64,000 bases of DNA from Faecalibacter rhinopitheci (GCF_015234135.1 NZ_JADGIK010000002.1:1-64000); one strand, 5' to 3'. Counted from the stretch's first letter, positions 18,943 through 27,346 are shown. Notes: generated from the sequence alone by a model not told the origin. A program made the numbers and translations.

Positions 18943-19151
18943 AATCGTCGAGTTCTCGATACAAAAGGGTATCACCTTTCACTCGAACTGACGATTTATG
19001 ATACTTAATATTTAGAACCATTAGGATGAGATCCTGAAACGAGTTCAGGATGACACTACCGAAATCATCTTATGATTTCTCCTTTTAATTTCAAATATCT
19101 TACTTCTCGATACAATTTTCTTATGCTGGGGCAACGAAAATCACTCGAAGT
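18943..19151. repeat. Cluster of extragenic palindromic elements
   Basis: Three hairpins lie in the 18500-19258 gene-free stretch. First, 18943-18996: AATCGTC-G-AGTTC pairs with GAACT-GACGATT. Second, 19031-19051: ATCCTGAA pairs with TTCAGGAT. Third, about 19102-19151: ACTTCTCGATACA with TCACTCGAAGT. The first and third share TCTCGATACAA...TCACTCGAA(C/G)TGACGA and are copies of one family, as in REP-like elements of Flavobacteriales. Elsewhere in 18500-18940 I see nothing definite. Confidence 0.6.
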
Positions 19152-19177
19152 GACGAAAGTATTATCGTGAATAAAAA

Positions 19178-19200
19178 AACCTCAACTGGGAGTTGAGGTT
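19178..19200 (-). terminator. Bidirectional terminator
   Basis: AACCTCAACT-GGG-AGTTGAGGTT is a perfect 10-bp stem, with an A-run on its left side that gives a U-tract for minus-strand transcripts. It sits ~60 bp past the stop of the secreted protein gene at 19259. Confidence 0.7.
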
Positions 19201-19258
19201 GGGAGTTTATTTTTTATTACTTTTTAGTATAAAAGATCGAAGCTTATGTATTTACAAA

Positions 19259-19663
19259 TTAATCTTCTTTAATCTTATAATCTACAAATTCGTAAGTGTC
19301 ATTATCTTCACCAATAATCTTTATGGATTTAAAAGCTACATCACCATTTTTAAGTGTTTGGTAAGTATAAATATCTGTTAGATTACTATTTTTATGGAAC
19401 TCATAGTATTTTCCATTATTGGTCCACCATTTCCCATTCTCAGTATGTTGTTTAACATTCCCTTCTTCATCAATTGATATAAAATTAAGAACACTTAATC
19501 CTTTTTCAAATCGACAAGAAATCCAGTATTTTGAAATACCATTATATTGTTGATTCTGCTCAGATCCTTTAAAACATCCGATTAAATCTTTGTCGTATTC
19601 TTTTTTTTGTGCAAATGATAAGGTCCCTATTGATAGGAATAAAAAGAGTAAGTTTTTTTTCAT
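19259..19663 (-). CDS. Small secreted protein, unknown
   Basis: A 134-aa protein with a clear signal peptide (MKKNLLFLFLSIGTLSFAQ, cleavage after FAQ). The mature part has beta-rich features and two Cys (LIGCFKG, ISCRFEKG) that may form a disulfide, plus aromatic motifs (GKWWTNNGKYYEFH). The length and beta pattern suggest a lipocalin-like fold, but no family is certain. It is monocistronic with a terminator downstream. Confidence 0.6.
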   Translation of the reverse strand: MKKNLLFLFLSIGTLSFAQKKEYDKDLIGCFKGSEQNQQYNGISKYWISCRFEKGLSVLNFISIDEEGNVKQHTENGKWWTNNGKYYEFHKNSNLTDIYTYQTLKNGDVAFKSIKIIGEDNDTYEFVDYKIKED

Positions 19664-19722
19664 TTATAAGTTTTTTTAGATTTTAGTAAGTGTATGATTT
19701 AAAGCGAATATAAAAAAAATAT

Positions 19723-20079
19723 TCAGATTCTCTTATCTTTCCTTTCTGCAGTAACAGATAATACATTTATCATTTGACGTAATCGAGAACGGACACGTTC
19801 TGTGTAATACTTTTCGATTTCGGATGCTGATAGATTGGTTGTGATATGGGTTTTGATATCTAGATTCATGTAAAGGTCGTAACGACTTAAGATAACCTCA
19901 ACCATTACGTTGCCTTCGTTACCGAAATATTTGATGTTATTTTCAGTACCTAGATCATCAAAGCAAATGTTTTTAATGGGGAAATCGTATGGAATTCCTT
20001 TGCTGTACTTGTGGATTGTATTGTAACCTTCTTTGATGAATTTAGAGAAAATATATATGCAACTTATAGGATATTTTTT
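19723..20079 (-). pseudogene. C-terminal remnant of a DnaC/IstB-like P-loop ATPase
   Basis: An open frame from ~20079 without a start codon until Met at 19905. It carries a Walker B-like strand (KNICFDDLGTEN) and sensor/arginine-finger-like segments (KTHITTNLSASEIEKYYTERVRSRLRQM), the C-terminal half of DnaC/IstB-type AAA+ helicase loaders. The Walker A half is missing. A shorter relative is at 56644-56776, and both lie beside a terminator and tRNA-Ser 3' sequence. It is decayed mobile-element cargo. Confidence 0.7.
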
Positions 20080-20107
20080 CCTGAAATATGATTAAGATAC
20101 ATTAAGA

Positions 20108-20157
20108 CAAAAAAAGCTTCGAAGTAGAAACTTCGAGGCTTTATAAGCGGAGAGTGA
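20108..20157. repeat. Terminator plus copy of tRNA-Ser 3' end
   Basis: AAAGCTTCGAAG and CTTCGAGGCTTT form a terminator-like stem (20113-20142). Just beyond it GCGGAGAGTGA (20147-20157) matches exactly the 3' 11 bases of tRNA-Ser at 56956-56966. The order ATPase remnant, terminator, tRNA end is the same at both loci, consistent with an attachment-site copy. Confidence 0.45.
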
Positions 20158-20401
20158 TCTCACAAACTATATTTTTAAAGTACCACTATAAGACATTTAG
20201 AAAAGAATGATTTTATAGGGTGTCTCTTATTTCAATTTATATGTAAATGATCTTCGTTTATTCTTTAATAAACATGCAATATATCTATCTGATAATAAAT
20301 AATCTAGTTAATATTTAGTGGAGTTAATCTGATAAAATTGTTAAGTAAATTGATAGAGTAAAGTTACCTAACTGAATAAATTGAAATCCTAAATATTAAT
20401 C

Positions 20402-20446
20402 TGTAACAATTGTAACAGTCTAGGTGAGAATATTGTATGAAATTTG
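20402..20446 (+). promoter_or_regulatory. Sulfur-operon promoter and operator, copy 1
   Basis: A direct repeat TGTAACA-AT-TGTAACA (20402-20417) is followed by AGGTGAG, 11 bases, then AAATTTG (20440-20446) as the probable -7 element, 27 bp before the MBL start. The same layout with identical spacing occurs at 23988-24032 before the TauE gene. The likely regulator is the Crp/Fnr protein encoded at 23292-23921. Binding is inferred. Confidence 0.6.
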
Positions 20447-20473
20447 TTCTATCAAAATACAAAATGAATAATC

Positions 20474-21886
20474 ATGAAAATAGAACAAATATATACAGGA
20501 TGTTTAGCACAAGGCGCTTATTACATTGAAAGTCATGGTGAAGCGGTAATTATAGATCCACTTCGTGAAACTCAACCATACATCGATCGTTTAGAAAAAG
20601 ATGGTGTGACTTTGAAATATATTTTCGAAACTCACTTTCATGCTGACTTTGTGAGTGGACATTTAGACTTAAGTCAAAAAACAAAAGCACCAATCGTTTA
20701 CGGACCTACAGCAAATCCGGAATTTGAAGCAACTATTGCGGAAGATCTTCAAATCTTTGAAATCGGAAACATCAAAATTAAAGTATTACATACACCAGGT
20801 CATACCTTAGAAAGTACCACTTATCTATTAATTGATGAAAATGGTAAAGAAACAGCGATTTTCAGTGGTGATACATTATTCTTAGGAGATGTGGGGCGTC
20901 CTGACTTAGCGCAAAAAGCGGCAAATATGACGCAAGAGGATTTAGCAGGTATGTTGTATGAAAGTTTATACACTAAAATACTTCCATTATCAGATGATAT
21001 AACAGTATATCCAGCACACGGTGCAGGTTCAGCTTGTGGCAAGAACATGATGAAAGAAACCGTTGATACTTTAGGGAATCAAAAGAAAATAAATTACGCC
21101 TTAAATCAACCTTCTAAAGAAGCATTTATTGCAGCAGTTACTGATGGTTTATTATCACCTCCAGCTTATTTCGGTATGAATGTCGCGATGAACAAAAAAG
21201 GATATGAGAGTTTCGAGCATGTTTTAGCACAAGGGATGAAAGCCTTAACAGCAGAAGCATTTGAGCAATTAGCAGAACAACGTGGTGCATTAATTTTAGA
21301 TACACGTACCAATAGTGATTTTGCAAAAGGATTTATCCCACAGTCGGTGAATATCGGTTTATCTGGCGATTTTGCACCTTGGGTAGGCGCTATGATTGTG
21401 GATGTAAATCAACCCATTTTATTAGTCACTGATGCAGGAGACGAAGAAGAAGCTGTGACTCGTTTAAGTCGTGTAGGATTTGATCATGTCTTAGGACATT
21501 TAGCTGGAGGTTTCCAAGCATGGGTGAATGCAGGCAAAGAAATTGACACGGTTAATCGCATTACTGCATCACATTTTGCGCAGGAAATAGAAAATAAAGA
21601 AGTTACAGTGATTGATGTACGTAAAGAATCAGAATATGCAGCAGAGCATATCAATGATGCGTATAGTAAACCTTTAGCGTATATCAACGAATGGATAAAT
21701 ACGATTGATCCAACACAACATTTTTATATCCATTGTGCGGGAGGATATAGAAGTATGATTGCCGCAAGTATCTTACAAGCCAGAGGCTACCGAAACTTCA
21801 CAGAAATTGAAGGTGGATTTGGTGCAATAGCGCAAACTTCTGTTCCAAAAACAGATTTTATATGTCAAAGTAAAGTTTTAAAATAA
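20474..21886 (+). CDS. Persulfide dioxygenase-rhodanese fusion (CstB-like)
   Basis: A 470-aa three-domain protein. Residues 1-~230 are a metallo-beta-lactamase fold of the ETHE1/persulfide-dioxygenase type (THFHADFVSGH at 53-63, HTPGHT at 106-111, SGDTLFLGDVGRPDL at 131-145). Residues ~260-355 form a rhodanese fold whose active-site loop reads LVTDAGDEEEA without Cys, so it is probably inactive. Residues ~365-465 form an active rhodanese (HCAGGYRS, Cys421). The layout matches CstB of Staphylococcus, which oxidises persulfide and releases thiosulfate. Glutathione-free persulfide carriers are likely in this group. It is the first gene of an operon ending with a Crp/Fnr regulator. Confidence 0.85.
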   Translation: MKIEQIYTGCLAQGAYYIESHGEAVIIDPLRETQPYIDRLEKDGVTLKYIFETHFHADFVSGHLDLSQKTKAPIVYGPTANPEFEATIAEDLQIFEIGNIKIKVLHTPGHTLESTTYLLIDENGKETAIFSGDTLFLGDVGRPDLAQKAANMTQEDLAGMLYESLYTKILPLSDDITVYPAHGAGSACGKNMMKETVDTLGNQKKINYALNQPSKEAFIAAVTDGLLSPPAYFGMNVAMNKKGYESFEHVLAQGMKALTAEAFEQLAEQRGALILDTRTNSDFAKGFIPQSVNIGLSGDFAPWVGAMIVDVNQPILLVTDAGDEEEAVTRLSRVGFDHVLGHLAGGFQAWVNAGKEIDTVNRITASHFAQEIENKEVTVIDVRKESEYAAEHINDAYSKPLAYINEWINTIDPTQHFYIHCAGGYRSMIAASILQARGYRNFTEIEGGFGAIAQTSVPKTDFICQSKVLK

Positions 21887-21909
21887 TCATATTTCAAAAA
21901 ATAATTAAT

Positions 21910-22215
21910 ATGTTATCAGGATATAATAAAGAAAAGTTAGTGTCTTATATAAAGAATAATGCATTTTTAGTCGATGTACGTACGCCGGAAGAATTTGCTG
22001 AAGGTCATGTATCAGGTTCTACAAATATTCCTTTGGACCAAGTGGAAAATCAATTAGAAAAATTTAAAAATCATTCTGAAATTGTTGTTTTCTGTAGAAG
22101 CGGAAATAGAAGTGGACAAGCGAAGGTTATCTTAGAAAACAATGGTTTTACCAATGTATTAAATGGTGGTACATGGCAAAATGTCCAAGAAGTGAAGACA
22201 GGTGTTCAACCGTAA
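21910..22215 (+). CDS. Single-domain rhodanese
   Basis: A 101-aa cytoplasmic sulfurtransferase with LVDVRTPEEFAEGHVSGSTN at residues 20-39 and the active-site loop VVFCRSGNRSG (Cys62). There is no signal peptide. It would pass sulfane sulfur between the dioxygenase and the carriers downstream. It lies 23 bp after the CstB-like gene in the same direction. Confidence 0.85.
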   Translation: MLSGYNKEKLVSYIKNNAFLVDVRTPEEFAEGHVSGSTNIPLDQVENQLEKFKNHSEIVVFCRSGNRSGQAKVILENNGFTNVLNGGTWQNVQEVKTGVQP

Positions 22216-22231
22216 GAAATTCGATATTTTA

Positions 22232-22324
22232 ATGCTATTTCAAAACAATCAATTGATTTGGAAATATTATTGGGTTTTATTCCCTGAAGACTTAAAGAAT
22301 AAAATTAAAGAATATATAAACTAA
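22232..22324 (+). CDS. Possible 30-aa protein overlapping the YeeE gene start
   Basis: ATG 22232 opens 30 codons (MLFQNNQLIWKYYWVLFPED... ending KEYIN) whose stop TAA overlaps the next ATG (TAATG). Protein-like composition and exact coupling favour a real small or leader gene. The alternative is chance in AT-rich spacer DNA. Confidence 0.35.
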   Translation: MLFQNNQLIWKYYWVLFPEDLKNKIKEYIN

Positions 22325-22872
22325 TGGAATTTATATTACAACCATGGCCATGGTATATTGGTGGACCATTAATTGCAATAATTATGTTATTGTTAATTTA
22401 TTTAGGAAAAAGTTTTGGATTCTCTTCCAACTTTAGAACGATATGTGCAGCAATGGGCGCTGGAAAATCGTGTGATTTTTTTGCCTTTAATTGGAAAGCA
22501 CAAAAATGGAATCTTTTATTCCTTATAGGAGCAATCTTGGGTGGATTTATCGCAGCACATTTATTATCAGATCATCAAATTCCTGCGATTTCAGAGCAAA
22601 CGATTCAGCAGTTGAATGACTTAGGTTTTGCTAGTGCTGGTAAAGCTTATTCTCCTACAGAAATTTTTGAAAATCTAACGCCAAAAAATATTGTATTATT
22701 AGTAGTCGGTGGATTATTGGTTGGATTTGGAACACGTTATGCCGGTGGATGTACATCTGGACATGCAATTTCAGGATTGAGTGATTTGCAGATTTCATCA
22801 TTAATTGCTGTCATCGGATTTTTTATTGGTGGTTTGATTATGACTCACCTTTTATTCCCTTTAATTTTTTAG
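22324..22872 (+). CDS. YeeE/YedE-type sulfur carrier, larger half
   Basis: A 182-aa membrane protein with about four helices (ALIAIIMLLLIYLG-like, FLIGAILGGFIAA, IVLLVVGGLLVGFG, LIAVIGFFIGGLIM). The conserved motif RYAGGCTSGHAISG holds Cys143, matching the Cys used by YeeE/TsuA to pass thiosulfate. In Bacteroidota the transporter is commonly split into two genes (PmpA/PmpB-like), and the second half follows 4 bp downstream. It probably imports or exports sulfur-containing ions. Confidence 0.85.
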   Translation: MEFILQPWPWYIGGPLIAIIMLLLIYLGKSFGFSSNFRTICAAMGAGKSCDFFAFNWKAQKWNLLFLIGAILGGFIAAHLLSDHQIPAISEQTIQQLNDLGFASAGKAYSPTEIFENLTPKNIVLLVVGGLLVGFGTRYAGGCTSGHAISGLSDLQISSLIAVIGFFIGGLIMTHLLFPLIF

Positions 22873-22876
22873 AACG

Positions 22877-23290
22877 ATGAGAAGTATAATTTATATCCTT
22901 TTAGGAACAATTTTCGGAATCACGATGTATAAAGCTGAAACAGCATCTTGGTTCAGAATTTATGAAATGTTTAATTTTCAATCTTTCCATATGTATGGAT
23001 TTATTGGTTCTGCATTAGTCGTAGGTTTAATCGGAACACAATTATTGAAAAAAAATAAGGCAAACGATATTGATGGAAAACAAATTGTCATTTCGCCTAA
23101 AACCAAAACAATTCCACGTTATTTAATTGGAGGTACATTTTTCGGATTAGGATGGGCTTTAGTTGGTGCTTGCCCAGGACCAATTTTTGTATTAGTAGGT
23201 GCAGGTGTATACCCTATGATTATTGTAATTTTAGGAGCATTACTAGGAACATTCTTTTATGGAATCGTTAAAAACAAAATCCCACATTAA
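22877..23290 (+). CDS. DUF6691/YeeE-type sulfur carrier, smaller half
   Basis: A 137-aa membrane protein with helices at the N-terminus, ~40-56 and two near the C-terminus. The motif GGTFFGLGWALVGACPGP contains Cys99, the partner of the Cys in the preceding half. Together they complete a split YeeE/YedE carrier. It starts 4 bp after the larger half and ends 1 bp before the start of the regulator gene. Confidence 0.85.
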   Translation: MRSIIYILLGTIFGITMYKAETASWFRIYEMFNFQSFHMYGFIGSALVVGLIGTQLLKKNKANDIDGKQIVISPKTKTIPRYLIGGTFFGLGWALVGACPGPIFVLVGAGVYPMIIVILGALLGTFFYGIVKNKIPH

Positions 23291-23291
23291 A

Positions 23292-23921
23292 ATGATTAAA
23301 GAGAAAATAGAAATAACTTATCCTTATCAATTCGAAGAAGGTTTATTAGATGAAATGAATGAACTAGGAAGTTTAGTCGATTTTAAAGCTGGGGATGTAT
23401 TAATTGAACTTAATCAATACATCAAAGGAATGCCTATTCTGATTACGGGAGCCATTAAAATTCTAAGAGAAGATTTTGATGAAGGTGAAATATTACTTTA
23501 TTTTCTCGAAAAAGGAGATACTTGCGCCATGACAATGGCATGTTGCTTAGGTGATAAACAAAGTAAAATTCGTGCCATTGCTGAAACAGATGGGCAATTG
23601 GTTATGATTCCTATTACCAAAATGGACGAATGGCTAACAAAGTATCCAAGCTGGAGAAAATTTATTTTCGATAGTTATAACAATCGGTTCGATGAAATGC
23701 TTTCTGCTATTGATAATTTAGCATTTAATGATATGAATGCTCGCATTAAAAAATATTTATTAGATGTAGCAAGTATTAATAATGGAAATATTGTCATAAA
23801 AACACATCAAGAAATTGCTTACGAATTAAATACCTCTAGAGTGGTAATTTCTAGATTATTAAAAACTTTAGAAAAAGAAAATTTTTTAGTATTAAATAGA
23901 AATGAAATTACGATTAAGTAA
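23292..23921 (+). CDS. Crp/Fnr family regulator, probable sulfur sensor
   Basis: About 209 aa from ATG 23292. An ATG at 23259 would overlap the previous gene by 32 bp and adds no domain. An N-terminal cyclic-nucleotide-like beta barrel (~20-130) is followed by a Crp helix-turn-helix (KTHQEIAYELNTSRVVISRLLKTLE, ~165-190). Cys78, Cys84 and Cys85 in TCAMTMACCLGD lie where effector-sensing residues sit in this group and could react with persulfide. It is the last gene of the sulfur operon and probably controls the two matching operators at 20402 and 23988. Confidence 0.8.
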   Translation: MIKEKIEITYPYQFEEGLLDEMNELGSLVDFKAGDVLIELNQYIKGMPILITGAIKILREDFDEGEILLYFLEKGDTCAMTMACCLGDKQSKIRAIAETDGQLVMIPITKMDEWLTKYPSWRKFIFDSYNNRFDEMLSAIDNLAFNDMNARIKKYLLDVASINNGNIVIKTHQEIAYELNTSRVVISRLLKTLEKENFLVLNRNEITIK

Positions 23922-23946
23922 ATCATAATATCTGATGATATCTTTT

Positions 23947-23977
23947 AGCGATTGCAATTTTTTGCATTCGCTTTTTT
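23947..23977 (+). terminator. Terminator after Crp/Fnr gene
   Basis: AGCGATTGCAA and TTGCATTCGCT form a stem around a T-rich loop, followed by TTTTTTA. It separates the first sulfur operon from the TauE gene. Confidence 0.75.
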
Positions 23978-23987
23978 ATTCCAAGTA

Positions 23988-24032
23988 TGTAACAAATGTA
24001 ACAGTACAGGTGAGGGATATAATGGAAATTTG
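23988..24032 (+). promoter_or_regulatory. Sulfur-operon promoter and operator, copy 2
   Basis: TGTAACA-AA-TGTAACA (23988-24003), AGGTGAG, 11 bases and AAATTTG (24026-24032) match copy 1 at 20402-20446 in order and spacing. It lies 20 bp before the TauE start. Confidence 0.6.
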
Positions 24033-24051
24033 ATTCATCAAATCATCAATC

Positions 24052-24852
24052 ATGTTACAATATATTGGATATATAGTTACGGTATTAGTTGGCGTAACTT
24101 TGGGTATGATGGGAAGTGGGGGCTCTATACTAACAGTTCCTAATTTAGTTTATCTTTTTGGTCTTAATCCCGTACAAGCAACTTCTTATTCGTTATTTAT
24201 TATTGGTATTACTTCTATTATCGGTAGTATTCCTAAGATTAAAAATAAATTAGTGAATTATCGTATTGCTATTATTTTCGGAATACCTTCCATGTTTTCC
24301 ATGTTTGCTACAAGACGCTTTTTGATGCCACAACTTCCGGCTCAATTTCAAATCCCATTTGTCGGAGTTGTTGAAAAAGATTTGTTGTTGATGATTGCAT
24401 TTGCTGTGGTAATGATTTTAGCAGCCTATAGTATGATAACAAACAAGCAAGAAGATTGTATTGATTGTGGGAAAAAGATGGAGAAGAATACTAAATTATT
24501 GGTGATTCAAGGTGTTATAATAGGAATGATTTCAGGAATATTTGGTGCTGGAGGTGGATTTTTAATTATCCCAGGTTTAGTAGTTTTAGCCAAAGTACCA
24601 ATGAAAAATGCTGTTGCCACGTCGTTATTTTTAGTCGCTATTAATTCATTTGTAGGTTTCGGAAGTGATTATCAACAATTTTCGTCATTCAATTGGAATC
24701 TATTGGGCATTTTAACGGGATTATCTGTCATAGGAATTATCATTGGGAATTATCTTTCAAAATTCATATCTTCGACTCAATTAAAACCAATATTTGGTTA
24801 TTTTATCTTAGTAATCGCGGGTTTAATCTTAATACAAGAACTTATCTATTAA
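24052..24852 (+). CDS. TauE/SafE-family sulfite exporter
   Basis: A 266-aa membrane protein with about eight helices in two halves. Each half begins with the family glycine-rich motif (LGMMGSGGSILTVPNL at ~20-35 and ISGIFGAGGGFLIIPGL at ~160-176). TauE/SafE proteins export sulfite or sulfoacetate. Here it would remove sulfite made by the dioxygenase. It has its own promoter/operator but probably continues transcription into the downstream DoxDA genes. Confidence 0.85.
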   Translation: MLQYIGYIVTVLVGVTLGMMGSGGSILTVPNLVYLFGLNPVQATSYSLFIIGITSIIGSIPKIKNKLVNYRIAIIFGIPSMFSMFATRRFLMPQLPAQFQIPFVGVVEKDLLLMIAFAVVMILAAYSMITNKQEDCIDCGKKMEKNTKLLVIQGVIIGMISGIFGAGGGFLIIPGLVVLAKVPMKNAVATSLFLVAINSFVGFGSDYQQFSSFNWNLLGILTGLSVIGIIIGNYLSKFISSTQLKPIFGYFILVIAGLILIQELIY

Positions 24853-24862
24853 GTGATTGAAT

Positions 24863-25228
24863 ATGAAAAATACATCAACATTTCTTTTCTTACAATCGAT
24901 CCAAAAATACATTTGGATGGTGTTGGTGTGTTTTTCACTTTCATCTTGCACCGTAAAAGATGCGCTATTTGATCAGTTGGGATTAACGGTAGAAAAACCA
25001 TTAAATAAATCCAAGACTGTTTCATCTTGTCAATATACGCCATTACAAGAATCGCAACAATCAGTAGTAGAAATCCAAAAAAAATCTTCATTTGAATTTT
25101 ATTCGAATTTAGATTTTACTTCTACCTCAACTCAAGTTTTTAAATCGATACCTTTAGGAGGAGTAAAAAATAACAGTCCTCCGTTTTATATTCTTTACCA
25201 ACGCCTTAAGATTGCCGTAGTTGCTTAA
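24863..25228 (+). CDS. Small lipoprotein upstream of DoxDA
   Basis: About 121 aa from ATG 24863; an in-frame TTG at 24857 is a less likely start. The leader ends in a lipobox-like LVCFSLSSC, so it is probably lipid-anchored. The rest is polar, Ser/Thr-rich and contains one further Cys (SSCQYTP). No family is recognised. It lies between TauE and DoxDA, 11 bp after TauE, so it is in the same operon and may assist thiosulfate or metal handling. Confidence 0.55.
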   Translation: MKNTSTFLFLQSIQKYIWMVLVCFSLSSCTVKDALFDQLGLTVEKPLNKSKTVSSCQYTPLQESQQSVVEIQKKSSFEFYSNLDFTSTSTQVFKSIPLGGVKNNSPPFYILYQRLKIAVVA

Positions 25229-25273
25229 TATTTTCGAGATCAAAAAATATTAACAACTATAAAAACAAGCAAT

Positions 25274-26284
25274 ATGAAAAATTTAAATCAGCATTATCAA
25301 TCGGCTGGTTTGTTCACGCTAGCGATACGATTAGTGATCGGCTGGACTTATTTTTCGGCATTTTGGCGCCGATTAATTTTAGACAATAAATTAATTCCTA
25401 ACGAAGCAGGCTATATCGGGGAAAAATTCAATCATTTTTTACCCAATGCTTTAGGCATAAAACCATTGATTGAGTATTTGGTCTTACATCCCGATCAATT
25501 ACAATTTGCAATGGTTTCGTTTACCATCGTGGAAGCTATCGTTGGACTATTCATTATGCTCGGCCTTTTTACCCGTTTAATGAGTATTGGAATTTTCGGA
25601 TTAGCAATGGGAATCTTATTGGGTTCGGGATGGATCGGTACCACTTGTTTAGACGAATGGCAAATTGGTGTTCTTGGAATCGCCTCAGGATTTGCATTAT
25701 TCCTGACAGGAAGTGGCTATTATTCGCTGGATCACTATTTTATGAATAAAAATCCACAACTCATCGATTCAAAACTTTTTAAATGGTTAGGTTCAGGCTA
25801 TTTACCTGAAATATTTACCAAAAGAGTCATATTAATTGGATCACTGCTTATTTTTGGATTAACACTTTACACCAATCAATACTTTCACGGAGGCGTTTAT
25901 GGTACATTACACAACAAATCTGTAAAGCCCAAACTAGAACTATCTAATGTTGTACTAACGTCTTCTACGGTGACTTTTGAAGTTTATCGAACTGAAGGTG
26001 CTGATGTTTATGGTTCGTTTTTGATTGGAATACAATTGTTGGATGAGAAAAATCAAATTCTTGAAGAACTAAAAGGAGAAGATTTGGCTCAGTTTCCATT
26101 AAAAAATATCCATAACCATTATGTGGCTAAAATTAAACCAGGAAAACACAGCTTAATCATTCCATTAGGTGCAAAAGCCGATCTTACGGTAAATTCGAAT
26201 AAGGCGAAATTGGTAAAAACAATCCGTTTAATCGATATCAGTGGTATCGAATGGGAACATCAAATCAATCAATCAAATGAATAA
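25274..26284 (+). CDS. Thiosulfate:quinone oxidoreductase, fused DoxD-DoxA
   Basis: A 336-aa protein. Residues 1-~155 form the four-helix DoxD-type membrane domain (VIGWTYFSAFWRR, FTIVEAIVGLFIMLGLFTRLMSI, GSGWIGTTCLDEWQ). After another helix (~180-200), residues ~200-330 form the extracytoplasmic DoxA-type beta domain. In Acidianus, DoxD and DoxA are separate and oxidise thiosulfate to tetrathionate with quinone; the fused form is common in Bacteroidota. The 3' end overlaps the TlpA gene by 8 bp. Confidence 0.85.
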   Translation: MKNLNQHYQSAGLFTLAIRLVIGWTYFSAFWRRLILDNKLIPNEAGYIGEKFNHFLPNALGIKPLIEYLVLHPDQLQFAMVSFTIVEAIVGLFIMLGLFTRLMSIGIFGLAMGILLGSGWIGTTCLDEWQIGVLGIASGFALFLTGSGYYSLDHYFMNKNPQLIDSKLFKWLGSGYLPEIFTKRVILIGSLLIFGLTLYTNQYFHGGVYGTLHNKSVKPKLELSNVVLTSSTVTFEVYRTEGADVYGSFLIGIQLLDEKNQILEELKGEDLAQFPLKNIHNHYVAKIKPGKHSLIIPLGAKADLTVNSNKAKLVKTIRLIDISGIEWEHQINQSNE

Positions 26285-26867
26285 AATTGTGAAAATCTTA
26301 AAAAATAATACATCAAATCTAATTTTTGTATCCCTTGTATTGATCTTACTCTTTTCAACTGATGCAAAAGCTTTTCTTCAACAAGGTTTAATGAAAATGG
26401 GGCTTTTTCAACCTGATTTAGAAACAGTAGAAACTATACCAACGAATAAAAATTACCTAAATTTTCAGCTGATAAATGATCAAGGTGAAGTTATTTCGTT
26501 AGCCGATTTAAAAGGAAAAGTCGTATTCTTAAATTTTTGGGCAACATGGTGTCCACCTTGTATTGCAGAAATGCCATCCATTCAGGTGTTGCACGACAAA
26601 TTTAAAATGGATGATGACATAATGATTTTAACTTTAGAAGTAGAAGGTAAAAAAGAGAAAGCGCATCAATTTATGCAGCGTAAAAAATTGAATTTGCCCG
26701 TCTATTATCCGCATTCTGCAATTCCTTCAGAATTATTTAAAGGCAGTCTACCCACAACGATTATCTTGGATAAAGAAGGAAATATAGCGCATACCACTTT
26801 TGGTATGGCCGATTATTCAGGGCAAGACATTGTTGATTTTTTAAATGAAATCAAGGCAATGCATTAA
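26277..26867 (+). CDS. TlpA-family thioredoxin
   Basis: 196 aa from ATG 26277, which overlaps the DoxDA stop; a longer start at 26241 is less likely. An N-terminal membrane anchor or signal (NLIFVSLVLILLFSTDAKA) is followed by a thioredoxin fold with active site WCPPC at 91-95 and a cis-Pro loop (GSLPTTI). It faces the periplasm and reduces disulfides or persulfides. In this operon it may reduce DoxA or thiol intermediates. Confidence 0.85.
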   Translation: MNKIVKILKNNTSNLIFVSLVLILLFSTDAKAFLQQGLMKMGLFQPDLETVETIPTNKNYLNFQLINDQGEVISLADLKGKVVFLNFWATWCPPCIAEMPSIQVLHDKFKMDDDIMILTLEVEGKKEKAHQFMQRKKLNLPVYYPHSAIPSELFKGSLPTTIILDKEGNIAHTTFGMADYSGQDIVDFLNEIKAMH

Positions 26868-26974
26868 CTCGAATGATTATAAATTAAGCCAGAAATACTA
26901 TATGTTCTGGCTTTCTAATATCAATCATTTTTTACTCTATTTTCAAAATTTATTTTTGCTCAAAATTTAATTTC

Positions 26975-27346
26975 TTGATTCGTCAATTCTTCTATATCTT
27001 ATTGTTTATAGCCGTGATGGTACGCAGCGCGTTTACACCATTTACATTGCTATTTTATACACTAGACAAAGAAGTTTTTGTGGAATATTTATGTGTGAAT
27101 ACAGCTCATCCAGAATTGCATTGTGAAGGAAAATGTCAATTAAAGAAAATAGGTGATTTTTATGCTCACGAACATCACGAACAAGAAACCAAAATTGTTT
27201 ATTTCCATATCTTTTGGATTGTAGATGACATTGCAGCAATATCATTGAATCATCCCTTTTCTTTCGTGCAGTATTCCCAATATTTTTACCAAGAATTCTA
27301 TACTTCAACTTCTCTACCACTTGATTTTAAACCACCCATTGTGTGA
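26975..27346 (+). CDS. Small Cys/His protein upstream of copper-type TonB receptor
   Basis: A 123-aa protein beginning at TTG 26975, which places a hydrophobic segment (FFYILLFIAVMVRSAF) at its N-terminus; an ATG at 27017 would remove half of that segment. CEGKCQLKK and EHHEQET give a CxxxC and a His-rich motif that could bind copper. Small proteins with a CxGKC motif commonly precede copper TonB receptors in flavobacteria. It lies 43 bp before the receptor. Confidence 0.6.
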   Translation: MIRQFFYILLFIAVMVRSAFTPFTLLFYTLDKEVFVEYLCVNTAHPELHCEGKCQLKKIGDFYAHEHHEQETKIVYFHIFWIVDDIAAISLNHPFSFVQYSQYFYQEFYTSTSLPLDFKPPIV

